The notes under the pieces: model-generated
Told to the model about the DNA's origin: nothing
Seen by the model: only the letters and a program-made list of their open reading frames with translations
The model's database searches: none
Shown here: one piece after another, positions 1 to 4,946 of the stretch
Layout: each line of letters begins with the position of its first letter
How positions within the stretch are numbered: the stretch's first letter is position 1
Origin: an uncultured Collinsella sp.
GTDB taxonomy: Bacteria > Actinomycetota > Coriobacteriia > Coriobacteriales > Coriobacteriaceae
Assembly: GCA_958418185.1 (NCBI GenBank)
Contig: CATZEP010000085.1
Location: 1 to 5,992, forward strand
Direction: 5' to 3'
DNA length: 5,992 nucleotides
Position numbers and translations under genes: made by a program

Positions 1-107
1 CACGAGGCGGGGGGGCGCGGGCGGTGCTGGTTGGGGCGTTGGTGCTGGTGGCGCGGTGTTTTCGGGGTGTGCGGGCGGCCGCTTGTGACCGTTGGCAGCG
101 GTGGCAC
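1..107. other. G-rich segment of unresolved coding status at left edge
   Basis: The plus strand is extremely G-rich up to about position 80. It could be the tail of an upstream plus-strand gene. One frame (from base 2) ends at a TGA at 86-88 after a Gly/Ala-rich reading. Another (from base 3) reads a hydrophobic stretch (AVLVGALVLVA) and stays open to a TAA at 147-149. On the minus strand a frame is open from an ATG at 177-175 to the window edge and becomes Pro/Ala-rich (for example APPAPTPQPAPPAPP). None has a clear ribosome site or decisive codon pattern, so no gene is called. Confidence 0.3.
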
Positions 108-136
108 TTTCCAGCTTTATTGCAACGGAGTACAAT
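108..136 (+). promoter_or_regulatory. Candidate promoter of the phosphoesterase gene
   Basis: A TACAAT hexamer at 131-136 matches the sigma-70 -10 consensus at five of six positions. TTTCCA at 108-113 is a weak -35 at 17-bp spacing. The surrounding DNA turns A/T-richer exactly here, as expected of a promoter. Just downstream lies the small palindrome TTCAACTTGAA (151-161), which would sit near +8 to +18 of the transcript and could be an operator half-site pair. This is a consensus match only. Confidence 0.4.
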
Positions 137-211
137 GGGTAACGTTTAAGTTCAACTTGAAGTTTTAGTCGTGGCATCGGGCTTCGGCCGTAATGCAGGG
201 AAAGGCGTTCC

Positions 212-1051
212 ATGGCGATCTATGTGACATCTGATGCTCACGGGCACGTGCGCGCGCTGGACGAGGCCCTTTCCAAGATCTCGCTGACGTCCGACGACAC
301 GCTGTACGTGCTAGGCGACATGATCGACCGCGGTCCCGATCCGGTCGGCGTCATTAACTTGGTACGGTCGCTGCCCAACGCTCGCGTGCTTAAGGGCAAC
401 CACGAGCAGATCATGCTCGACGCGATCATTGGCCAGGACCCGCTCGATGCCGAGACCTGGGATATCAATGGCGGTTGGACCACGCGTCAGCAGCTCAACG
501 AAATGGAATTTGAGGCATACGAGGGGCTGGTGCGCTGGGCTGCCGCCCTGCCGCTCTACGCGGTGGTCGAGACTGCCGAGCGACCGTATCTGCTGGTGCA
601 CGCCGGCGTTCAGACCGAGGCGGCGCGTGCGTTTTTGCTTGAGCATGGTGTCGATTGCGGCGACGGCAGGGGAGTGGTCGATGCCGATAGCGAGCTGCTG
701 CAGCAAATGCTCGCCGTGCAGTCGTCCGATGACTTGCTGTGGATTCGTCACGGCTACTGGGATGCCCCGACGGGGCTGCTTTCTGCCGAGGGCAAGGGCC
801 CGGTCGTGGTGAGCGGCCACACGCCCACGGTGTCGCTGGGGCGTTATTGCGAGGTTGGCGGCCTGGCAGGGCTCGATGAGGAGTCGGGCCGCGGGCGGAT
901 GGTGCGCTTGGGTGGCGAGGATACCGCCGGCGTGCCCGATCGCATCGATATCGACTGTGCGGCGGCCACCGGTTCCGAGTTCGGCCGCGTGGGCATCCTG
1001 CGCCTGGACGACGGGGCGGAGTTTTATGCGAACATCAACCCGGGCGAATAA
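212..1051 (+). CDS. Metallophosphoesterase of the PPP (Ser/Thr phosphatase / ApaH-like) family
   Basis: This is a 279-residue cytosolic phosphoesterase with no signal peptide or membrane segment. The dinuclear-metal signature of the PPP superfamily is complete: DAH at residues 8-10 (DxH), GDMIDRG at 35-41, GNHE at 62-65, a histidine in LLVHAG at 127-132, and GHTP at 202-205, followed by IDIDCAA near 245-251 in the position of the usual conserved IDtG-type strand. RH at 179-180 is a further conserved-looking pair. The length is close to that of ApaH and of bacterial PrpE/PphA-type phosphatases. Known members hydrolyse phosphoserine/threonine or diadenosine polyphosphates; sequence alone does not decide the substrate here. 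AGGGAAAGG at 197-205 is a good ribosome site for the ATG at 212. The gene appears monocistronic, since its downstream neighbour faces it. Confidence 0.88.
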   Translation: MAIYVTSDAHGHVRALDEALSKISLTSDDTLYVLGDMIDRGPDPVGVINLVRSLPNARVLKGNHEQIMLDAIIGQDPLDAETWDINGGWTTRQQLNEMEFEAYEGLVRWAAALPLYAVVETAERPYLLVHAGVQTEAARAFLLEHGVDCGDGRGVVDADSELLQQMLAVQSSDDLLWIRHGYWDAPTGLLSAEGKGPVVVSGHTPTVSLGRYCEVGGLAGLDEESGRGRMVRLGGEDTAGVPDRIDIDCAAATGSEFGRVGILRLDDGAEFYANINPGE

Positions 1052-1077
1052 TCGCTGCAAAGGGTAGCTAATTTGGG

Positions 1078-1126
1078 AAGGGGCCTTTTTGACTACTTTT
1101 GCCCTTCTGCCCGCTAATTGATTTTT
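1078..1126 (+). terminator. Weak hairpin with downstream T-run, possible terminator
   Basis: GAAGGG (1078-1083) is complementary to CCCTTC (1102-1107) across an 18-nt loop, and a TTTTT run follows at 1122-1126. It begins 26 bp past the phosphoesterase stop, the right place for its terminator. The stem is only six base pairs and the T-run is 14 bases away, so this is not a canonical Rho-independent terminator. Confidence 0.25.
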
Positions 1127-1165
1127 CTGGGACGGGGATTAAATAATCATTTGGCCGCCCGCTGG

Positions 1166-1288
1166 CTAAGTGAGTAGACTTTTTTGGAAATGCCGAGCAC
1201 TCAACATGTTCGCCTCAATAAAACCGCAGGTCACAGACTTGTGCTTTGTCGGTGTGGTCGGGGATTCGGTAAAAGTCTACTCACTTAG
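1166..1288. repeat. Intergenic element bounded by 18-bp perfect inverted repeats
   Basis: The left arm CTAAGTGAGTAGACTTTT (1166-1183) is the exact reverse complement of 1271-1288. G1165/T1289 and G1164/T1290 would add two G-U wobbles in RNA. Complementarity continues inward in the same register: GAA/TTC (1187-1189 with 1265-1267), CCGA/TCGG (1193-1196 with 1258-1261) and CAC/GTG (1198-1200 with 1254-1256). The whole can therefore fold as one long imperfect hairpin, with a small CACA-GACT-TGTG hairpin (1232-1243) near the tip. It sits between two convergent genes. Possible identities are a MITE/REP-type repeat, a structured small RNA, or a two-way transcription barrier. No target-site duplication is obvious at its edges. 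Confidence 0.75.
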
Positions 1289-1369
1289 TTTTGCGTGATG
1301 CATATTGTCCGCAACGAGACCCCAGCCGGGGTGATTCCATCGCAAATTCCGGTGACCGGGGGCAGCTAA

Positions 1370-2944
1370 TTAGGCGCCGTATGGGTTGCGGTCGCGTTCG
1401 ATGCGTTGGCGGATGTGGGCGTACTCGACAATCAGCAGCACCAGCAGCAGGGCCATGATAGCCAGGTAACTCACGACGGCGCCCATCAGGCCCAGCAGGT
1501 TGATCAGGATCACCGGGAGCACCACGCTCACGGCAAAGCAGATGAGGTAAATCTTGGTGACGTCGCCGGCGTGGCGTAGCACCGTGATAATGGCGTAGAT
1601 AAAATCGATGGCCGCGGTTACGCCGCCGGCGACGACCATCAGCAGCGCCAATGTGCGGTAGCGCTCAAAGCTGAGGCCGTACATAAAGCTCATGATGGGG
1701 ATGCCAGGGCCTTCCATAAACGCGGCGCATGCGCCGGTGATGACCACGATCAGCGCCATGACGGCGACAATAATTAAGTCAAAACGGCGGCGTTTGCGCG
1801 GGTTCGCCCAAATGCTCGACAGACGCAAAAGCTGCGGTTTATAGACAAATCCAATGCTCAGCAAAATAGCCTGCGCCGGAAAGAACAGGGCATTAAAGTA
1901 CAGCTGATATTTGTAGGCCAGCGTGCCTTCCATCACAAACTTGGGCATGCTCTCGATGAGGTTGAACAGGAACAGTGCGCCAAAGAGCGGGGCGCACTGG
2001 ACAAACAGGTGGCCGACCTCGCGCAGACTCACGCGACGCGATTTTTCGGTTTCGAGCAGGGCCAGCGGCGCGGTGACCAGCACGAGCGAGACGATGGCGG
2101 TGACACCCATGGCCATGGCCGCGATGGGCATGCTGCGCGTAAGGAACAGCGCCACGCTAAAGACCGCGATGACGCCGACGGAGCGCAGCGTTTGGCTCAT
2201 GCCGGCCAGGTAGAGTTTATCGGCCTGCTGCAGGCGGCCCTCGTACACGTCCGCCACGCCGTCGATCACCTTATACAGGTAGACGCCCAGGCTGATCGTT
2301 GCCATCTGCGCGTCGTAGCCGCGGGCACTGCTGTATGCAAGGCCGCAGGCCAGCGCGAATGCTCCGCAAAGCCAGCGGTTGAGCTGGTAGGAGGCAAAGG
2401 ACGCCTTCTCGTCGATGTCCGAGACCTGAAAATTGCGCACGCCGTAGTTGCACGCGATCATGATGAGCGTGCCGGTGACAAACGCAATGGAGAACTTGCC
2501 GGCTTCCTCGGCGCCCACGAGCTGCGTGGACACGATGGTGAGCAGAGGAAACGCCATGCCCCATACGGCGGTGCCCAGGGTATTCCAAAGGTAGTCGCGA
2601 CGGGTGGCATGATCTTCGTACTCGGCTTCTTGCGTGGAGAAGCCGCCGCCGTAGACGGCTCCGAGCAGGCGGTTCCACCAGGCATTGACCATGCGGTGGA
2701 TGGGGCCGGGCTGGCGATCGCGCTCGCGGCGACGGCGTGTGGCCTGGTTGCTGTCGGGACCGCCGGCGTTACGCTGGCTTAGCTCTTGGATTCGTGCGAG
2801 CTCCTCGGCGGTGTGCGATGCGGGGAACAGGCCGTTCTCGATGCGTCCGCCCTGCCCGTGCGCCCCGCCCGATACGGTGGGGTCGGTGACGCCGTTGCGG
2901 CGGGCGATGGCGCGGCGGATGCTATCGAGGGGCGTGATGCTCAA
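1370..2944 (-). CDS. Polysaccharide/lipid-linked oligosaccharide flippase-like membrane protein (Wzx/MATE type)
   Basis: This is a 524-residue integral membrane protein. Residues 1-115 are hydrophilic and unusual: Arg/Gly-rich, with the basic run TRRRRERDRQ at 69-78. From about residue 118 to 508 there are roughly eleven or twelve hydrophobic helices (for example around 118-140, 150-168, 252-270, 272-297, 345-367, 388-410, 430-455, 463-482 and 484-508), followed by a charged C-terminal tail. Even helix spacing, short loops and small-residue-rich helices resemble the MOP/MATE superfamily, in which Wzx-like members flip lipid-linked glycans across the inner membrane. No glycan-synthesis gene is nearby, so the cargo is unknown. 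The start is TTG, supported by GAAAGGA seven bases upstream. The next methionine candidate (residue 85) would remove most of the hydrophilic head. It is transcribed divergently from the permease gene. Confidence 0.72.
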   Translation of the reverse strand: MSITPLDSIRRAIARRNGVTDPTVSGGAHGQGGRIENGLFPASHTAEELARIQELSQRNAGGPDSNQATRRRRERDRQPGPIHRMVNAWWNRLLGAVYGGGFSTQEAEYEDHATRRDYLWNTLGTAVWGMAFPLLTIVSTQLVGAEEAGKFSIAFVTGTLIMIACNYGVRNFQVSDIDEKASFASYQLNRWLCGAFALACGLAYSSARGYDAQMATISLGVYLYKVIDGVADVYEGRLQQADKLYLAGMSQTLRSVGVIAVFSVALFLTRSMPIAAMAMGVTAIVSLVLVTAPLALLETEKSRRVSLREVGHLFVQCAPLFGALFLFNLIESMPKFVMEGTLAYKYQLYFNALFFPAQAILLSIGFVYKPQLLRLSSIWANPRKRRRFDLIIVAVMALIVVITGACAAFMEGPGIPIMSFMYGLSFERYRTLALLMVVAGGVTAAIDFIYAIITVLRHAGDVTKIYLICFAVSVVLPVILINLLGLMGAVVSYLAIMALLLVLLIVEYAHIRQRIERDRNPYGA

Positions 2945-2951
2945 GGCGGAG

Positions 2952-2958
2952 TCCTTTC
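2952..2958 (-). promoter_or_regulatory. Ribosome binding site that fixes the TTG start of the flippase
   Basis: On the minus strand GAAAGGA lies seven bases upstream of the TTG codon at 2944-2942. No ATG or GTG in the same frame is as well placed. This site is the main reason to keep the hydrophilic N-terminal region in the protein. Confidence 0.65.
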
Positions 2959-2972
2959 TATTGCTGCGCTCT

Positions 2973-2978
2973 AGTATA
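2973..2978 (-). promoter_or_regulatory. Candidate -10 element of the flippase gene
   Basis: Read on the minus strand this is TATACT, five of six matches to the -10 consensus. It lies about 15 bp before the ribosome site, implying a short leader of some 20-25 nt. No good -35 hexamer lies 16-18 bp upstream (2995-3002 reads CACGAG/ACACGA/AACACG on the minus strand), so the promoter would be weak or activator-dependent. The palindrome at 3004-3020 lies directly behind the -35 position. Confidence 0.35.
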
Positions 2979-3003
2979 GACGCGGCGGTGTTTGCTCGTG
3001 TTT

Positions 3004-3020
3004 TTGAACGGATTGTTCAA
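3004..3020. promoter_or_regulatory. Operator-like palindrome in the divergent flippase/lctP region
   Basis: TTGAACGGATTGTTCAA is a perfect dyad: six-base arms TTGAAC and GTTCAA around a five-base centre. A further lone half-site GTTCAA occurs at 3067-3072, between the palindrome and lctP. The size and spacing are typical of sites bound by dimeric helix-turn-helix regulators. Its location lets it affect either or both divergent genes. Which regulator binds cannot be told: it does not match the TNGTNNNACNA pattern of FadR/LldR-type GntR regulators known for lactate permease genes. Confidence 0.45.
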
Positions 3021-3123
3021 TATTTCGGCAGGCGGCAGAAAATTGTCGGTAAGCGTGCGGTATCCTGTTCAAGTTTTATGACACCCCCGATGCCGCCCTC
3101 GCGGTACCAAGGAGCTTTTACCC

Positions 3124-4695
3124 ATGGACGTCGCCGCATTTTTGCTGGCTCTTGTGCCTATCATCTGGCTTGTCGTGATGCTGCTGTGCTTTAAATGGCC
3201 GGCCTGGAAAGCCGCGATTGGTTCGTTTGTTCTTTCGTGCGTGCTCGCCTTTGCGTGGTGGCATTTGCCGGTGGCGCAGATAGCCACGGCCTCGCTCGAG
3301 GGCTTTTTGATGGCGCTGTGGCCCATCGTGTTGGTGATTATCGCCGCCGTCTTTACGTATAACCTCTGCGTTCGCACGGGCGCCATGGACGTGATCGGCA
3401 GCATGATCACCTCCATCAGCAGCGATCGCCGTCTGCTGGCGCTGCTCGTGGCGTGGTGCTTCGGCGGCTTTATGGAGGGCATGGCTGGCTTTGGTACCGC
3501 TGTCGCCATTCCCGCCGGCATGCTCGTGGGCCTTGGTTTTGAGGCCGTGCCTGCCGTGCTGATCTGCCTGCTGGCCAACGGCGTGCCCACGCCCTACGGC
3601 TCCATCGGCATCCCCACGGTGTCCGTTGCCGACCTGGTGGGTCTGGATTCCCTGCACCTGGCGACCGTTCAGCTGGTGCAGCTCGCACCGTTCTTTGTGG
3701 TGATGCCGCTGCTCATCGTGTTGGTTGCGGGCCGCGTGACCGACGATCAAGGCGATGTTGCGAGCGTAGGCGAGCGCCTGCACGGCGTGGCCGGTATCGC
3801 GCTGCTCTCTGGCGCGTCCTTTGTCGGCGCTGCCCTGGTCGTCGCTATGTTTGTGGGCCCCGAGCTTGCCGTGGTCGTGGGCTCCATCGTGTCGCTCGCG
3901 CTGACCGCCGCGCTTGCCATGCGCGCCGAGAAGTCCGGTCACCTGGACGCGCGCTTTCACATGAATATCGAGGCCGGTGAGCAGCTCACCGCTAAGTCGG
4001 CGCTTTCTGCCTGGTCGTGTTTCATCCTGATTTTTGTACTGCTGTTGGGTACGTCCAACCTGGTGCCCGCCGTGCATGCCGCGCTTGCGCCCTTTGCGAG
4101 TCGCGTGCAGGTGTATTGCGGCGAGAACCCCGGCACGCTCACGTTTTCGTGGATTAACACGCCGGGTGTTTGGATCTTCCTGGCCGCGTTTATCGGCGGC
4201 GCCATTCAGGGGGCTTCGCCGCGCATGATGGGCGAGGTGCTGGCCGCGACTGTGAAGCAGATGATGCCGACGGTAATCACGATGCTTTCGGTGCTGGGCT
4301 GTGCCAAGGTGATGGGCTATGCGGGCATGATCTCTTCGATCAGTGCGTTCTGCATTGCCGTCGCCGGTGGTCTGTACCCGATTCTGGCCCCGTGGATCGG
4401 TGCCGTCGGTGCGTTCGTGACCGGTTCGGGCACATCGTCGGGCATGCTGTTTGGTCCCATTCAGAGCCAGGCCGCTTCGGCGCTGGGTGTGAGCGACTAC
4501 TGGATGGTTGCGCTGAACGCCCTGGGTGTCGCCGCCGGCAAGATGATCTCGCCGCAAACGCTCGCGATTGGCCTTGCCGCCGTGCACGTGCGCGGTAAGG
4601 ACGCCGAACTCCTGGGTGCAGTGCTGCCCTACGCCGTCGGCATGCTGGTCCTCATGAGCGCCATCGCCATGCTCGGCCAAGGCCTGCCACTGTAG
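3124..4695 (+). CDS. lctP: L-lactate permease family protein (LctP)
   Basis: This is a 523-residue polytopic inner-membrane transporter of the lactate permease family (TC 2.A.14), near the usual length of 530-560. Members import L-lactate, D-lactate or glycolate with protons. Family landmarks seen are GGFMEGMAGFGTAVAIP (114-130), GVPTPYGSIGIP (153-164), GAFVTGSGTSSGMLFGPIQ (429-447) and GKMISPQT (472-479), with hydrophobic helices along the whole chain (for example 5-22, 66-80, 105-118, 190-203, 229-243, 248-266, 297-310, 415-432 and 500-516). The ATG is preceded by AAGGAG (3109-3114) nine bases upstream. No lactate dehydrogenase or lldEFG-type gene is adjacent, so the substrate is assigned by family only. 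The flippase gene lies divergently upstream; the PEP carboxykinase gene follows 251 bp downstream on the same strand. Confidence 0.93.
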   Translation: MDVAAFLLALVPIIWLVVMLLCFKWPAWKAAIGSFVLSCVLAFAWWHLPVAQIATASLEGFLMALWPIVLVIIAAVFTYNLCVRTGAMDVIGSMITSISSDRRLLALLVAWCFGGFMEGMAGFGTAVAIPAGMLVGLGFEAVPAVLICLLANGVPTPYGSIGIPTVSVADLVGLDSLHLATVQLVQLAPFFVVMPLLIVLVAGRVTDDQGDVASVGERLHGVAGIALLSGASFVGAALVVAMFVGPELAVVVGSIVSLALTAALAMRAEKSGHLDARFHMNIEAGEQLTAKSALSAWSCFILIFVLLLGTSNLVPAVHAALAPFASRVQVYCGENPGTLTFSWINTPGVWIFLAAFIGGAIQGASPRMMGEVLAATVKQMMPTVITMLSVLGCAKVMGYAGMISSISAFCIAVAGGLYPILAPWIGAVGAFVTGSGTSSGMLFGPIQSQAASALGVSDYWMVALNALGVAAGKMISPQTLAIGLAAVHVRGKDAELLGAVLPYAVGMLVLMSAIAMLGQGLPL

Positions 4696-4800
4696 CCGGC
4701 ACTCTGGGAACGTCCCTAAGTGCCGGCATCTAGGGACACTCCTTGGTTGTTGCCTGTTCATAAGTGTCCCCAACGATTAGTCGATTAAGAACGTCCCCAA
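4695..4800. repeat. REP-like cluster of GGGAC/GTCCC motifs downstream of lctP
   Basis: The cluster starts at the last base of the lctP stop codon. The first hairpin has arms GCCGGCACT (4695-4703) and AGTGCCGGC (4719-4727), with an inner stem GGGA (4706-4709)/TCCC (4713-4716). The second has arms GGGACACT (4733-4740) and AGTGTCCC (4763-4770). A third part at 4787-4800 repeats GAACGTCCC, already present at 4708-4716, and ends in GTCCCCAA, as does 4766-4773. Repeated inverted and direct copies of one short core in a 106-bp gap resemble REP/BIME-type intergenic repeats. There is no T-run, so the hairpins are not simple intrinsic terminators, though they may stabilise the lctP mRNA 3' end. Confidence 0.65.
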
Positions 4801-4804
4801 TGAC

Positions 4805-4827
4805 CAGGCCGCTTGCCTGCGATTTTT
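4805..4827 (+). terminator. Short hairpin plus T-run, possible lctP terminator
   Basis: CAGGC (4805-4809) pairs with GCCTG (4815-4819) around the five-base loop CGCTT, and TTTTT follows at 4823-4827. The arrangement is right for a Rho-independent terminator, but the stem is only five base pairs and three bases (CGA) separate it from the T-run. It lies between the repeat cluster and the pckA promoter region. Confidence 0.35.
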
Positions 4828-4856
4828 GACCGTTGGGCGGGCGCTTCGCCGTTGCC

Positions 4857-4872
4857 GCAAAAACGTTTTTGC
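4857..4872. promoter_or_regulatory. Perfect 16-bp CG-centred palindrome upstream of pckA
   Basis: GCAAAAACGTTTTTGC is a perfect dyad with no spacer. It ends eight bp before the candidate -10 hexamer TACAAC (4881-4886), so it occupies the -35 position, where a bound protein would block or replace normal polymerase contacts. A central CG inside an A-tract/T-tract dyad is characteristic of LacI/CcpA-family operators, though the flanking bases depart from the cre consensus. Carbon-source control of PckA would be biologically sensible, but the regulator is inferred. Confidence 0.5.
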
Positions 4873-4880
4873 ATATCGGG

Positions 4881-4886
4881 TACAAC
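4881..4886 (+). promoter_or_regulatory. Candidate -10 element of pckA
   Basis: TACAAC resembles the -10 consensus and is followed by GGG, closely like TACAATGGG at 131-139 upstream of the phosphoesterase. The -35 window (about 4857-4863) has no consensus hexamer and is filled by the palindrome. It would give a leader of roughly 55 nt. Confidence 0.35.
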
Positions 4887-4889
4887 GGG

Positions 4890-4905
4890 CTTTACGTGAG
4901 TAAAG
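4890..4905. promoter_or_regulatory. Second inverted repeat at the predicted pckA transcript start
   Basis: CTTTAC (4890-4895) and GTAAAG (4900-4905) are exact reverse complements around GTGA. If the -10 is at 4881-4886, this repeat covers the transcript start. It could be an operator or, if transcribed, a small 5' hairpin stem. Its sequence is unrelated to the 4857-4872 palindrome, which hints at two different inputs. Confidence 0.35.
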
Positions 4906-4946
4906 TGCGCGCCGCGTCCACGTGTCGCGTTTTTAAAGGAGGCCCC

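Noticed and set aside
311..1060. 249-codon minus-strand open frame opposite the phosphoesterase
   Set aside because: The plus strand carries the complete PPP metal-binding signature and a ribosome site; the antisense frame has neither.
1318..1359. ACCCC-AGCC-GGGGT (1319-1332) and CCGG-TGA-CCGG (1349-1359) as the flippase terminator
   Set aside because: The stems are four or five base pairs and no T-run follows on the minus strand.
2009..2782. 257-codon plus-strand open frame opposite the flippase
   Set aside because: Its composition is His/Asp/Arg-rich low complexity, typical of the antisense of a hydrophobic GC-rich gene, and the minus-strand reading gives a coherent membrane protein.
3043..3079. 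lctP core promoter from TTGTCG (3043-3048) with TATCCT (3061-3066) or TTTTAT (3074-3079)
   Set aside because: The spacing is 12 bp for the first pair and 25 bp for the second, and no other -35 fits well, so the promoter could not be placed.
4695..4727. GCCGGCACT/AGTGCCGGC hairpin as an intrinsic terminator of lctP
   Set aside because: The stem is strong but no T-run follows, and its sequence is shared with the repeat cluster, so it is listed as a repeat instead.
3118..4773. 551-codon open frame on the minus strand opposite lctP
   Set aside because: It is a shadow of lctP: His/Arg/Gln-rich with no recognisable domain, while the plus strand encodes a clear LctP family protein with all its motifs.
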